A stretch of DNA of 64,000 nt from Nipponacmea schrenckii (GCA_030562195.1 JAUJPP010000011.1:1426001-1490000), one strand, 5' to 3'. Counted from the stretch's first letter, positions 44,215 through 58,569 are shown. Made by a program: numbers and translations. Notes: a model not told the origin generated them from the letters alone.

Positions 44215-47200
44215 TTTTTTTTTTTTTTTTTTGTCTCTTTCTGGTCACGCTCCCCAGCCATAACTGCAAATGTCTTACACAATCTGGCGTGATATTGTAA
44301 CGTAATCTAGTGCTCGTTGTTGTTTAAATGTAAAATGACGCATTTTTGTTCAACCGGAAATGACGTAGAACGTCACAAATTTTATTTTTGTTTACTAACT
44401 CACGGCTCGTTTTTTTATCCAATCTGGTTCGGACTTTTTTTATTTACTACTTATAACTTAGATTTACATAATAGCAGTTTAAAAATTTTGAAATTTTTAC
44501 TTTTGTTGCTGACTTTTGAATTTTAAAATTTAACACTTTTTCTAACTTTTGCAATTTTGATTAGATCGAAATCAAAATTTGCAGTTAGATAAACATTTTT
44601 TTTGTCAAGAAAAATCTGTTTTCAAAATGTCGACATCACTTCCGGTTTCGGCGTCATACGTCGCTAAACTTCGAATTTTCACTTCCGGAATTCTAAAGAT
44701 ATTTAAATTTTTTTTTTTGCAATTAGTTACTATTAACCCATAATGATTTTATAATTAACAAAAATTGAACCGGAAGTAACAGATCAGTCGCCATCATTAA
44801 ACCACTTACTTTTGTAAAGTGAAAAATTGGGCCTTAGGGGTTAATCGGACAATTGTAATTTTGATGTCTATGTAATCTTCAATCGATTGCTAACAATTCT
44901 TAGGAAGCCGAATTTTGAATTTCGATTTAGCTTACCTTTCATTTCCGGGTCTTTTTTTTCACTCAGTGCCTAATTTTCCAACGTTCATATATCGTGACCT
45001 TGACCTTTGGTGACCATGTGACCTGCACAAAAGTTGTTGCCCTTGTCGAGATCTATCCATTGATGTCTTCATTTGTGTTGTGCAATGTCAACTTCCGGTT
45101 TTACAGCCATTTGAAAATTGCACTTTTTAACTTCGAAGAGCTCTGTCACGTGACCTAATTTACATACGTCAAAATTTCTTTTATGTCCTTATTACGCGTA
45201 ATTTATTCTTTCCAATGGTGTATAACACTTTATATTTTGATCAAAATTGCGCTTTTTAATATTTGAAAATTTTCTTCTTAGTTCTATATTAATTGTGCGT
45301 GATTTATGAAAAAGCACGTGTTTTTTTTAAATTTACGTCTCATTTTTTCACAAAAATTGGTAGATGAGTAGGCAAAAAATTATCATTAAAGATTCCGATA
45401 AAACATTTTCCGAAATTAGCCGGAAACGTCCGAAAATGACCAAAAAATGTAGAAAATCACAGAAATCAGAATTTTCTGACTTCCGTTTGAAATTTCATAA
45501 CTTTTGAACTCTACCATATGCATACTTTTGATCTCAAAACAACATCACCAGAGAGGCACTGGACTGGAATCCCCAAGGGCAAAGAAGACAAGGACGACCT
45601 TTAAATAGCTTGAAAAGAACAAGACTGAAAGAGCTAGGAAGGATTGGTAAGACCTGGAATGAAGCAAAAAGAACAGCTCATAACAGAGTGAGATGGAGAA
45701 CGTCTGTAGCAGCCCTATTCTCCGCAAGGAACGAAGAGAACTAACTTACTAATATGCATCCTTTATTTTTCTGCACAATCATCTTCATTGGCTAAAGATT
45801 CATATGATACCTTGATTTCTAATTTTAGTAAAGAACACTTGGATTAATAGGGATCCAAAAATTGGTAATTTGCATATTTCTCGTATCTTCAGATGGTTAT
45901 ATCTCATGAACAAGACTCTTGGCAACATTCTAATTGACATTATTATGATGTGATTTTCATCAGCTTTCTAACAATATCTTTATTTTAGCTATAGACCGAA
46001 AACTGATGAAAATACGCCTAGTAGAAAATAAACGATTTTAACATTCATAATTTATGATATTTAGTTCTATTTAACTTAAAAACAAAATTCGAACAGATTT
46101 ATAATGTGCAAATTCCCAGCTTTCAAACAATATATAAATCAATATGTATAAATAAAAATTGCGAAAAGTTTAAGAATAAAATTACACTCTAATTAAACAG
46201 ATATAAATGCAACAGGTCATAAAGTCTGATTAATTTCTTATCTTTTGGTCAAGACACAAATTTTGACATTTCCAGTTAAAGTAATCCAACCAATCAAAAC
46301 AAGTCATTAGACTTTGTGGGCGTGGTTAAGCCCAGATATTTTACATCACTGTGTGTATTTTTCTTTCAATCGAAATAGGGTCTCGGAGGATCAGTCAATA
46401 TGTGTTATTTTGATGTACATGTATATAGAATCTATAACCGATTGCTGAAATTTATATGGAAACTGATTTTTGAATTTTTAATTTGATTTTGATTTTTTTT
46501 ACGATTAAAAATTATAAAAACTTCGAAGGTGTATATTGTGACGTTGACCTGTGGCGATCTTTATACCTGTACAAATGTGATACGTTCTATCCAATGACAT
46601 ATTAAGCTTTATAGCAAAATGTAAACTTTCGGTTTATCGGCATTTAAAAATTGCTAATTTTTCCTATAAAACGGTCAATTCAATATTTTTGACATTTCCA
46701 GTTGAAGTTTCCAAAACAAGTCATTGGACTTTGTGGGCGTGGTTAAGCCCAGATATTTTTTACATCACAAACTTTGAAGATTGCCAGTCTATTAACAAGC
46801 TCAAATGTCACGTGTTAAATCATGAATAAATCATCTCTCCAAATAAATGCAAAATGAATCTACATTCCATCCTTAAATGACAGCCAGGAGACCAACAAAT
46901 TCTAAATAGCTCGAAAGCTATAAATAAAGCCGATTTTTGAATTGTTATTTTGATTTTAATTTTTTTACCATTAAAAATTAATCCAGTTAAAATGATTCAA
47001 AGATATTATATATCTTAAATAAAAGGAATGATTGTTCATTTCTCGTTGTGGGCGATGTATGATATGGAATATTTGGAAGGAAATGACAACCTTTAGAATT
47101 TTAAATGATATTCTCTTAAGCAAAAATAATGTACAGTTGAGAGGACTAGTGGTATAAGGGACGGAACTCAATAAAATACTCTCTTAAAGATGTAAAGCCG

Positions 47201-47769
47201 CGCTGTTAATTTGATGGCTCTATGTTATACCATGGCAACTTGCCACGAATTGCAGGATCTAATGTTCCTACTTCACCTAAAGTAAGATTGATAAATAAAT
47301 AAATAAACAAATTAAAAGTATCAACGATCTGGAAAGTTAATTTAATCCGAGATCAATTTGTAATCTTAAATAAAGTGTTATGTCCCTTAGACCACAATTT
47401 TTTTTTTCGACGTTTTGTTTCACACACTAATTAAACAGATATAAATGTTACAAGAAGAGTTAAGAAGATAATGTAACAGGTCATAAAGTCAAATTGTGTT
47501 TATTTCTTATCGTTTGGTCAAGACAAATTTTGACATTTCCAGTTTAAGTATCGCAACCAATCAAAACAAGTCATTATACTGAGTAGGCGTGGTTACGTTC
47601 TATTTTAAACGACAGCCAGGAGATATAACAAATTGTAAATATCTCGGAAGCTGCACAATTGTTACAAACAGGTCTAGTTATTATTATGGAATTGGATATT
47701 ATAAATGCAACGTTTCACCCATGCAATAGAAGGGACGCGCACTGCCTTGGTACCGTCTAACGGTTCTAG
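44215..47769 (-). mobile_element. Family B element, copy B5 with deletions
   Basis: Poly(T) 44215-44232, CTAG 47766-47769, 3555 bp. It lacks ~330 bp next to the LINE fragment (AATTTTC joins TGACTTCCG near 45478) and part of the internal duplication near 46920. It keeps the LINE passenger. Confidence 0.85.
45550..45744 (+). pseudogene. LINE ORF2 C-terminal fragment inside B5
   Basis: Same passenger as B1/B4; ends SARNEEN instead of NEED. Direct repeats at 45516-45528 (one mismatch) and 45752-45764. Confidence 0.85.
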
Positions 47770-49908
47770 TTTTTTTTTTTTTTCGAATTCTTCCCAGAGC
47801 GCCCAGCCAAAACTACATATGCTATGAATTCACTCTTTCGATTTTCTTGTCGTACTCGTGAAAGTAATGTTAATGAATGTAATTTGATGCATTTTTTGTA
47901 AACAGGAAATGACGTAGCGCATTCCAAAGTTTTTCTTTGTTTTTCAATTTGCGGCTTTATTTTTGATCCGATTTTGATCGTTCTTTTTTAGATAACTACA
48001 TTGAACTTAGTTCTAAAAGATAGGAAATTGAGAATTAAACATTTCCCAACTTTGTCGCTGACTTTTTGAATTTTGAATTTTTAGCATTTTTTTACTTCTA
48101 CAGTTTTCTTTTGATCGACTTGAAAACTTACAGATATATAGACATTTTGATTGCGAACTATAATTAATTTTCAAAATTTCGATATTACTTCCGGTTTTGA
48201 AGTTATTTGCTTTTAAAGTTGAATTTTGCACTTCCGGAATATTGAAGATATTGAAAAAATTTCTTTTGCAATTAGCTACAATTGTCTATTAAATGATGCT
48301 AAATTAAAAAAATCCGAACCGGAAGTAACGGATCAGCCGCCATCTTGATATGACTAATTTTTGTAAAACTCAAAATGGGGCCTTAGGGTTAAATCTAATT
48401 TGCATAATTTAAGATTTTGTAAAAACATTCAACGATTGCGCAAAAAAGTATGGGAAGGGATTTTTGAATTTCGCTTTTGCTTTTCTTTTATTTCCGGTTG
48501 AAATTTTCCAGTAATTGTCAAAAATTTAAAAGGTCATATTTCGCGACCTTGACCTTCGGTGACCTTTTGACCTGAACAAAAGTTATTGCCCTTGATTATA
48601 TCTACGCAATGGTATCTTCACCTTTGTTGTCCGATGTTTACTTCCGGTTTTGCAGCCAATTGAAAATCACGAATTTTTATTTTAAAGAGCTCTATCACGT
48701 GACCTAATTTACATAGGACATAATTTCTTACATATTCCTTTTACGCTTAATCTCATCTTTCTATTAATATATCACACTTGGTATTTTGATCAAAATTGCG
48801 CGTTTAAAAATTTTAAAATTTTGTTATTTCTTCTATACTAACTGTGCGTGTTTTTCTTTAAATCGAAATAGGGTCTCGGGGGATAATTCGATTTGTGTTA
48901 TTTTGATGGATATAGAATCTATAACCGATTGACGAAATATATATGGAAACCGATTTTTGAATTTCGATTTTGATTTTGATTTTTTTACGATTAAAATTTT
49001 TAAAAACTTTGAAGGGTCGTATATTGTGACGTTGACCTTTGACGAATTTTTGACCTGTACAAACGTGATAGCTCTCGAGAAGATCTATCCAATGATATAT
49101 AAAGCTTTATTGTAAGATGTATATTTCCGCTTTCATCGCCATTTAAAAATTGCGAATTTTCCCTATAAAACAATCTGTTTAATGTGTGTTGCGTTTTGGC
49201 GATCTACAAGATATGAGTTTCAGCGATCCAAATTTATTTTTTAGTTTAATCGTTCTACATCCAGTTAAAATGATTCAAAGGTTTTATATATATTAAATAA
49301 ATGAAATTGTGGTTTACTTCCTGTTGTGGGTGATGTAAATATGGAATATTTTGAACGAAATTACAATCTTTAGAATTTTAAATTGTATCTCTTATGCAAC
49401 AATAATATACAGTTGAGTGGAATAATGGTCTAAGGGACAGAACTCTATTCAATATAAATAATTTAAACCATTAGTGACCTTTTGATTTGTACAAAATATA
49501 TAGCTTTCGACAATGTCTATCCAATGCTATGTTGTACAATGTGTACTTTTGGTTTCATCGCCATCTGAAAATTGCGAATTTAATATATGAAACAATCCAT
49601 TGGATATTATTCTCTGCGTTTGGGCGATTTACAAAATATGAGTTTCGGCGATCCGAATATCTTTTTTTGATTAAACGAATTTTTTTTATTATGATTTTAA
49701 CTTATTACCTATCTTAATTGATGATGAGGGCTAAGGATGGGGAGGGAAAAGGGGGGGGGGAATGGGAGGGGGATAGGAGCGTTTGTTATGAAATCCAAAT
49801 CCATTTATAATGCACATTTTTTTTAATATACCCTTTCTGTCTTTTGCTTAACGAACGTATCCCTGGATGGAACGCACTGCTTCAGTGCCGTTAGGCGTAC
49901 GGCTCTAG
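47770..49908 (-). mobile_element. Family E element, only copy E1
   Basis: Poly(T) 47770-47783 then CGAATTCTTCCCAGAGCGCC; CTAG end at 49905-49908 with the strongest terminal stem here (GCCGT / ACGGC, 7-base loop) and inverted box CGCACTGC. The body keeps ACTTCCGGTTTTG, GGGGCCTTAGGG, four half-sites (48545-48574) and TCACGTGACC. A partial internal duplication (49060-49250 against 49470-49690) repeats the GCGATCTACAAGATATGAG region. No hairpin lies at its own poly(A) end. Confidence 0.8.
49728..49779 (+). other. G-rich tract, candidate G-quadruplex
   Basis: Purine-only stretch with GGGG, GGG, a run of ten G, GGG and GGGGG separated by 1-4 bases (49739-49773), fitting the G3+N1-7 pattern. It stands out in a window that is otherwise strongly AT-rich and lies ~130 bp from the CTAG tip of E1. 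Confidence 0.7.
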
Positions 49909-50001
49909 TTGCAGTGCGTTCATCGAACGCTCTGCTTTGTTTCGAAATGTTTTTTTTTTTTGCAGTGCGTTCTTCGAACGCACTGCTTTGTTTTCGAAAT
50001 G
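49909..50001 (-). repeat. Two Y hairpin modules between E1 and C3
   Basis: Y at 49911-49935 (one arm mismatch, GCTCTGC) and Y at 49962-49986 (perfect), each next to the reversed spacer TTTGTTTTCG (first copy TTTGTTTCG). Confidence 0.85.
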
Positions 50002-51604
50002 TTTTTTTTTTTTTTTTTTTCGAATTTCACATTCGATTATTCTCTAAGAAGGCAACATGCCACAAACTACCTGTTGCTGTCTGCTATTCAAACTGCGTGA
50101 CTTGTATTTGTTAAATGCAAAATGACGCCATTGAGGTCAACCGGAAACGAGCTGTGGGCAATAGCGCTATTTTGGGTTTTTGCTGTTTATTTCCTCTATT
50201 TTTCAACTGATTTTGACAGAACTTCTTTTGTTAGCTACTTTAAACTGCTAGCTACTTAACTGCAGTTTTAAACTGCTTATTTTATTACTTTTGTAGCTGA
50301 CTTTTTTATTTTTAATTTTTGCTTTTTTTTCAACTTCTACAGTTTTATTCTCATCCACCTGAAAACTTACAGGTAGATAAACATTGTTAATGCGATCTTA
50401 AATAATTTTTCAAATTTTCGACATCACTTCCGGTTTTGAAGTTATTCTCTTGTAAATTTTAAAAACCTAACTTCCGGAATTCTTAAGATATTTCAAAAAT
50501 TCGTTTTGCAACATGCTACAAATAGTCATACAAAAAAACGAAGATGAAAAAATCCAGACCGGAAGCAAACGATAAGCCCCCATATTGAAATGTTAAACTT
50601 TTGTAAAATTAAAAATGGGCCTCAGGTGATAAAGCGATTTTCATTATTTTTTCATATCTTATGACTAGAGTCGATTGCGCAACTTTATTTGGGAGCCGAT
50701 TTTTTAATTTTGATTTTGATGTTCTTTTATTTCCATTTTAATTTTTTTGGTAATGACCAAAATTTCGAGGGCCCGTATTTCGTGACCTTGACCTTTGGTG
50801 ACCTTGTGACCTGAACATGAGTTATTGCCCTTGATGATATCTATTCAATGATGATATATTCATATGTGTTGTCCGATGTCTACTTCCGGTTTTATAACCG
50901 ATTGAAATTTGTGATTTTTATTTTTAAAGAGCTCTGTCACGTGAACTAATTTATAAATAACAAAAAGTCATATTGAATCTTATTACAGTTTATCTGCTCT
51001 TTGTAATGATATATAAAACCACATATTTCCATCAAAAATGCGCTTTTTAGTATTTGAGAATTTTGTATTTCTTCTCTACTAACTGTGCGTAATTTTCTTT
51101 AAATCGAAATGGGGCCTCTGGAGATACTACGATTCGCGTAATTTTGATGTCTATAGAATGTAATATCGATTTCTGAATCATATTTGGAAACCGATTTTTG
51201 AATTTTGATTTTGATTTTGATATTTACCTGATAGTAATATATAAAAACTTCGAATGGTCGTATATTGTTACCTTGAAATTTGGTGACCTTGTAAGCAGCA
51301 CAAATGTGATAGCTCTCGAAAAGATCTATCCATTGATATATTATATTTTGATGTACGATGTATACTTTCCGTTTTATCACCATTTGAAAATTGCGAATTA
51401 CATTGTTAAAAACTGTTTGTTGAATTATGCGTTTGGGCGATCTACATGACACGAGTTTCAGCGAACCAATTATGCTTTAAAAAAAACGACTTATACTCTG
51501 TAAAATAACGTTAGTGTTCTATAGATACTTTGTGGGGTAGTCTTAAAGCGTATAACAAAACTGCTACGCACTGCGTCAGAACCTCGCGAAGCCTGGGGAT
51601 CTAG
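50002..51604 (-). mobile_element. Family C element, copy C3
   Basis: Poly(T) 50002-50020, CTAG 51601-51604, 1603 bp. Closest to C1: it shares TGCGTGACTTGTATTTG and ATAGCGCTATTTTGG near its poly(T) end. Confidence 0.85.
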
Positions 51605-53201
51605 TTTTTTTTTTTTTTCGAATTTCACATTCGATTTTTCTCTTAGAAGGCAACATGCTACAAACTACCTGTTGCTGTCTGCCATTCAAACTGCGGGACT
51701 ACTATTTGTTAAATGTAAAATGACGTCATTCAGAGTGACCGGAAACGAGCTGTGGGCAATGGCTTCGTTTTGGTTTTTGCTATTTATTACCTCTATTTTT
51801 TAACTGATTTTGACAGAACTAATTTTGCTAGCTTCTTTTAACTGCTAGCTACATAACTGCATTTTTAAACTGCTAATTTCATTACTTTTGTAGCTGACTT
51901 TTTTTATTTCAATTTTTGCGTTTTTTTCAACTTCTACAATTTTATTTACATCCACCCGATAACTTACAGGTAGATAGACATTGTTAATGCGCTCAAAAAT
52001 AATTTTATATATTTTCAACATCACTTCCGGTTTTGAAGTTATTCGCTTGTAAATTTTAAAAACCAAACTTCCGGAATTCTTAAGATATTTCAAAAATTCG
52101 TTTTGCAACATGCTACAAATAGTCATACAAAAAACGAAGATGAAAAAATCCGCACCGGAAGCAAAAGATTGGCCGCCATATTGAAATGTTAAACTTTTGT
52201 AAAATTCAAAATGGGGCCTCAGGGGATAAAGAAATTTCCGCTAGTTTTTCATATCTTATGACTAGAGTCGATTGCGCAATAATATTTGGGAGCCGATTTT
52301 TGAATTTTGATTTTGATTTTCTTTTATTTCCATTTTAATTTTTTTGGTAATGACCAAAACTTCAAAGGCCCTTATTTCGTGACCTTGACCTTTGGTGACC
52401 TTGTGACCTGAACACGAGTTATTGCCCTTGATGATATCTATTCAATGATATATTCATATGTGTTGTCCGATATCTACTTCCGGTTTTATAACCGATTGAA
52501 ATTTGTGATTTTTATTCTTAAAGAGCTCTGTCACGTGAACTAATTTATAAATAACAAAAATTCATATTGAATCTTATTACAGTTTATCTGCCCTTTGTAA
52601 CGATATATAAATCCACAGATTTCCACCAAAAATGCGCTTTTTAGGATTTGAGAATTTTGTGTTTCTTCTCTACTAACTGTGCGTAATTTTCTTTAAATCG
52701 AAATGGGGCCTCTGGAGATACTCCGATTCGTGTAATTTTGATGTCTATAGAATGTAATATCGATTTCTGAATCATATTTGGAAACCGATTTTTGAAATTT
52801 GATTTTGATTTTGATATTTACCTGATAGTAATATATAAAAACTTCGAATGGTCGTATATTGTAACCTTAAAATTTGGTGACCTTGTGAGCTGCACAAATG
52901 TGATAGCTCTCGAAAAGATCTATCCATTGATATATTATATTTTTATGTACGATGTATACTTTCCGTTTTATCACCATTTGAAAATTGCGAATTCCATTGT
53001 TAAAAACTGTTTGTTGAATTATGCGTTTGGGCGATCTACATGACACGAGTTTCAGCGAACCAATTATGCTTTGAAAAAAAAAACCACTTATAATCTGTAA
53101 AATAATGTTAGTGTTCAACCGATACTTTGTGGGGTAGTTTAAAAGCGTATATCAAAACTGCTACGCACTGCGTCAGAACCTCGCGAAGCCTGGGGATCTA
53201 G
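51605..53201 (-). mobile_element. Family C element, copy C4
   Basis: Poly(T) 51605-51618, CTAG 53198-53201, 1597 bp. Closest to C2, sharing ACTACTATTTGTTAAATG and TGACGTCATTCAGAGTGACC. C3-C4 thus repeats the C1-C2 dimer in inverted orientation. Confidence 0.85.
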
Positions 53202-53247
53202 TTGCAGTGCGTTCTTCGAACGCACTGCTTTGTTTTCGAAATGACTA
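53202..53247 (-). repeat. Y hairpin module between C4 and B6
   Basis: Perfect Y hairpin 53204-53228, then TTTGTTTTCGAAATGACTA and the poly(T) of B6. It matches the B7-C5 junction (58570-58615) on the other strand. Confidence 0.85.
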
Positions 53248-54899
53248 TTTTTTTTTTTTTTGTCTCTTTCTGGTCACGCTCCCCAGCCATAACTGCAAAT
53301 GTCTTACACAATCTAGCGTGATATTGTAACGTAATCTTGTGCTCGTTGTTGTTTAAATGTAAAATGACGCATTTTTGTTCTACCGGAAATGACGTAGAAC
53401 GTCACAAATTTTATTTTTGTTTACTAACTCACGGCTCGTTATTTTATCCAATCTGGTTCGGACTTTTTTTATTTACTACTTATAACTTAGATTTACATAA
53501 TAGCAGTTTAAAAATTAGGAAATTTTTACTTTTGTTGCTGACTTTTGAATTTTAAAATTTAACACTTTTTCTAACTTTTGCAATTTTGATTAGATCGAAA
53601 TCAAAATTTGCAGTTAGATAAACATTTTTCTTGTCAAGAAAAATCTGTTTTCAAAATGTCAACATCACTTCCGGTTTCGGCGTCATACGTCGCTAAACTT
53701 CGAATTTTCACTTCCGGAATTCTAAAGATATTTAAATTTTTTTTTTTTGCAATTAGTTACTATTAACCCATAATGATTTTATAATTAACAAAAATTGAAC
53801 CGGAAGTAACAGATCAGTCGCCATCATTAAACCACTAACTTTTGTAAAGTGAAAAATTGGGCCTTAGGGGTTAATCGGACAATTGTAATTTTGATGTCTA
53901 TGAAATCTTCAATCGATTGCTAACAATTCTTAGGAAGCCGAATTTTGAATTTCGATTTAGCTTACCTTTCATTTCCGGTTCTTTTTTTTCACTCAGTGCC
54001 TAATTTTCCAACGTTCATATATCGTGACCTTGACCTTTGGTGACCATGTGACCTGCACAAAAGTTGTTGCCCTTGTCGAGATCTATCCATTGATGTCTTC
54101 ATTTGTGTTGTGAAATGTCAACTTCCGGTTTTACAGTCATTTGAAAATTGCACTTTTTAACTTCGAAGAGCTCTGTCACGTGACCTCATTTACATACGTC
54201 AAAATTTCTTTTATGTCCTTATTACGCGTAATTTATTCTTTCCAATGGTGTATAACACTTTATATTTTGATCAAAATTGCGCTTTTAAATATTAGAAAAT
54301 TTTGTTCTTAGTTCTATATTAATTGTGCGTGATTTATGAAAAAGCACGTGTTTTTTTTTTAAATTTACGTCTTATTTTTTCACAAAAATTTGGGAGATGA
54401 GTAGACAAAAAATTATCATTAAAGATTCCGATAAAACTTTTTCCGAAATTAGCCGGAAACGTCCGAAAATGACCAAAAAATGAAGAAAATCACAGAAATC
54501 GGAATTTTCGGATTAAATTTTTGAACAAACTTGCAATTTTTTTATTCCACAGAATTAGTACCATCAATATCTTCATTTTGTATGTATGCCATATATGCAA
54601 ATTCCTAACCGTTTGATCGCCATCTTGAAATATGCAAATTATTGGAAAAAAACTACTCGTCCGCCATTTTTAATCCCATTTTTTCAGACTTGTTTTAAAA
54701 TATAATTTGGATAATTATCTAGGTCCTCTAGTGGCATATTTTTCGATTTCAAATTTGTCTTTGGACCAGGTCCTGCCAAAGTTTTTCAAAACTGACTTCC
54801 GTCTGAAAGTTCATAACTTTTGAACTCTACCATATGCATCCTTTTGATCTCAAAACAACATCATCAGAGAGGCACTGGACTGGAATCCCCAAGGGCATA
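53248..54899 (-). mobile_element. Family B element, poly(A)-side part B6
   Basis: Runs from poly(T) through GTCTCTTTCTGG to the first third of the LINE passenger, where the gap begins. Private variants include AAATTTGGGAGATGAG near 54389. Confidence 0.85.
54866..54899 (+). pseudogene. LINE ORF2 C-terminal fragment in B6, cut by gap
   Basis: Only the first 11 codons (REALDWNPQGH) are visible; the upstream direct repeat ATATGCATCCTTT is at 54832-54844. Confidence 0.75.
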
Positions 54900-55399
54900 N
54901 NNNNNNNNNNNNNNNNNNNNNNNNNNNNNNNNNNNNNNNNNNNNNNNNNNNNNNNNNNNNNNNNNNNNNNNNNNNNNNNNNNNNNNNNNNNNNNNNNNNN
55001 NNNNNNNNNNNNNNNNNNNNNNNNNNNNNNNNNNNNNNNNNNNNNNNNNNNNNNNNNNNNNNNNNNNNNNNNNNNNNNNNNNNNNNNNNNNNNNNNNNNN
55101 NNNNNNNNNNNNNNNNNNNNNNNNNNNNNNNNNNNNNNNNNNNNNNNNNNNNNNNNNNNNNNNNNNNNNNNNNNNNNNNNNNNNNNNNNNNNNNNNNNNN
55201 NNNNNNNNNNNNNNNNNNNNNNNNNNNNNNNNNNNNNNNNNNNNNNNNNNNNNNNNNNNNNNNNNNNNNNNNNNNNNNNNNNNNNNNNNNNNNNNNNNNN
55301 NNNNNNNNNNNNNNNNNNNNNNNNNNNNNNNNNNNNNNNNNNNNNNNNNNNNNNNNNNNNNNNNNNNNNNNNNNNNNNNNNNNNNNNNNNNNNNNNNNN
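54900..55399. other. Assembly gap, 500 N, at an orientation switch
   Basis: Left of the gap family B runs on the minus strand; right of it family B runs on the plus strand. The gap is either the centre of a large inverted repeat or a wrong join between two B copies. Confidence 0.9.
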
Positions 55400-58300
55400 C
55401 AATAGATTCTATATACATGTACATCAAAATAACACAAATTGAATTATCTTCCGAGACCCTATTTCGATTTAAAGAAAAATACACACAGTTAGTATAGAAG
55501 AAATTACAAAATTTGCAAATTTAAAACGTGCAATTTTGATCAAATAGCAAGTGTTATACACCATTGGAAAGAATAACTAGACCTGTTTGTAACAGTTCTG
55601 CAGCTTTAGAGCTATTTAAAATTTGTTGGTCTCCTGGCTGTCATTTAAGGATAGAATGTAGATTGATTTTGCGATTATTGGGAGAGATGATTTATTCATG
55701 ATTTAACACGTGACATTTGAGTTTGTTTGTAGACTGGCAATCATTAAGGTTTGTGATGTAAAAATATCTGGGCTTAACCACGCCCACAAAGTCCATTGAC
55801 TTGTTTTGGAAACTTCAACTGGAAATGTCAAAATTTGTGAATTAACCGTTTTATAGGAAAAATTCGCAATTTTTAAATGCCGATAAATCGAAAGTTTACA
55901 TTTTGCTATAAAGCTTAATATGTCATTGGATAGAACTATCATGTACAGGTATAAAGATCGCCAAAGGTCAACGTCACAATATACACCTTCGAAGTTTTTA
56001 TAATTTTTAATCGTAATTAAATCAAAATCAAATTAAAAATTCAAAAATCAGTTTCCATATAAATTTCGGCAATCGGTTATAGATTCTATATACATGTCCA
56101 TCAAAATAACACATATTGACTGATCCTCCGAGACCCTATTTCGATTGAAAGAAAAATACACACAGTGATGTAAAATATCTGGGCTTAACCACGCCCACAA
56201 AGTCTAATGACTTGTTTTGATTGGTTGTGATACTTTAACTGGAAATGTCAAAATTTGTGTCTTGACCAAAAGATAAGAAATTAACACAGTCAGACTTTAT
56301 GACCTGTTTATTTATATCTGTTTAATTAGAGTGTAATTTTATTCTTAAAACTTTTCGGAATTTTTATTTATACATATTGATTTATATATTGCTTGAAAGC
56401 TGGGAATTTGCACATTATAAATCTGTTCGAATTTTGTTTTTAAGTTAAATAGAACTAAATATAAAAAAATATGAATGTTAAAATCGTTTATTTTCTACTA
56501 GGCGTATTTTCATCAGTTTTCGGTCTATAGCTAAAATAAAGATATTGTTAGAAAGCTGATGAAAATCACAATTAGAATGTTGCCAAGAGTCTTGTTCATA
56601 AGATATAACCATCTGAAGATACGAGAAATATGCAAATTACCAATTTTTGGATCCCTATTAATCCAAATGTTCTTTACTAAAATTAGAAATCAAGGTATCA
56701 TATGAACCTTTAGCCAATGAAGATGATTTTGCAGAAAAATAAAGGATGCATATTAGTAAGTTAGTCCTCTTCGTTCCTTGCGGAGAATAGGGCTGCTACA
56801 GACATTCTTCATCTCACTCTGTTATGAGCTGTTCTTTTTGCTTCATTCCAGGTCTTGCCAATCCTTCCTAGCTCTTTCAGTCTTATTCTTTTCAAGCTTT
56901 GTAAAGGTCGTCCTTGTCTTCTATGCCCTTGGGGATTCCAGTCCAGTGCCTCTCTGGTGATGTTTTTTTTTAGATCAAAAGGATGCATATGGTAGAGTTC
57001 AAAAGTTATGAACTTTCAAACGGAAGTCAGTTTTGAAAAACTTTGGCAGGACCTGGTCCAAAGACAAATTTGAAATTGAAAAATATGCAACTAGAGGACC
57101 TAGATAATTATCCAAATTATATTTTAAAACAAGTCTGAAAAAAATAGGATTAAAAATGGCGGACGAGTAGTATTTTTCCAATAATTTGCATATTTCAAGA
57201 TGGCGATCAAACGGTTAGGAATTTGCATATACGGCATACATACAAAATGAAGATATTGATGGTACTAATTCTGTGGAATAATAAAATTGCAAGTTTGTGC
57301 AAAAATTTAATCCGAAAATTCCGATTTCTATGATTTTCTACATTTTTTGGTCATTTTCGGACGTTTCCGGCTAATTTCGGAAAATGTTTTATCGGAATCT
57401 TTAATGATAATTTTTTGTCTACTCATCTACCAATTTTTGTGAAAAAATAAGACGTAACTTCAAAAAAACACGTGCTTTTTCATAAATCACGCACAATTAA
57501 TATAGAACTAAGAACAAAATTTTCAAATATTAAAAAGCGCAATTTTGATCAAAATATAAAGTGTTATACGCCATTGGAAAGAATAAATTACGCGTAATAA
57601 GGACATAAAAGAAATTTTGACGTATGTAAATTAGGTCACGTGACAGAGCTCTTCGAAGTTAAAAAGTGCAATTTTCAAATGGCTGTAAAACCGGAAGTTG
57701 ACATTGCACAACACAAATGAAGACATCAATGGATAGATCTCGACAAGGGCAACAACTTTTGTGCAGGTCACATGGTCACCAAAGGTCAAGGTCACGATAT
57801 ATGAACGTTGGAAAATTAGGCACTGAGTGAAAAAAAAGAACCGGAAATGAAAAGTAAGCTAAATCGAAATTCAAAATTCGGCTTCCTAAGAATTGTTAGC
57901 AATCGATTGAAGATTTCATAGACATCAAAATTACAATTGTCCGATTAACCCCTAAGGCCCAATTTTTCACTTTACAAAAGTAAGTGGTTTAATGATGGCG
58001 ACTGATCTGTTACTTCCGGTTCAATTTTTGTTAATTATAAAATCATTATGGGTTAATAGTAACTAATTGCAAAAAAAAAATTCAAATATCTTTAGAATTC
58101 CGGAAGTGAAAATTCGAAGTTTAGCGACGTATGACGCCGAAACCGGAAGTGATGTCGACATTTTGAAAACAGATTTTTCTTCACAAGAAAAATGTTTATC
58201 TAACTGCAAATTTTGATTTCGATCTAATCAAAATTGCGAAAGTTAGAAAAAGTGTTAAATTTTAAAATTCAAAAGTCAGCAACAAAAGTAAAAATTTCAA

Positions 58301-58569
58301 AATTTTTAAACTGCTATTATGTAAATCTAAGTTATAAGTAGTAAATAAAAAAAGTCCGAACCAGATTGGATAAAAAAACGAGCCGTGAGTTAGTAAACAA
58401 AAATAAAATTTGTGACGTTCTACGTCATTTCCGGTAGAACAAAAATGCGTCATTTTACATTTAAACAACAACGAGCACTAAATTACGTCACAATATCACG
58501 TCAGATTGTGTAAGACATTTGCAGTTATGGCTGGGGAGCGTGACCAGAAAGAGACAAAAAAAAAAAAAA
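55400..58569 (+). mobile_element. Family B element, poly(A)-side part B7
   Basis: Starts at CAATAGATTCTATATAC (equivalent to 15190 in B1) and runs to poly(A) 58556-58569. Very close to B1 where both are present (for example 55580-55990 against 15367-15780). Contains the LINE passenger and the B right end GGCTGGGGAGCGTGACC. Confidence 0.85.
56761..56955 (-). pseudogene. LINE ORF2 C-terminal fragment inside B7
   Basis: Same 64-codon passenger; direct repeats AAAGGATGCATAT at 56741-56753 and 56978-56990. A run of T (56962-56971) replaces the GTTTTGA of B1 just upstream of the fragment. Confidence 0.85.
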
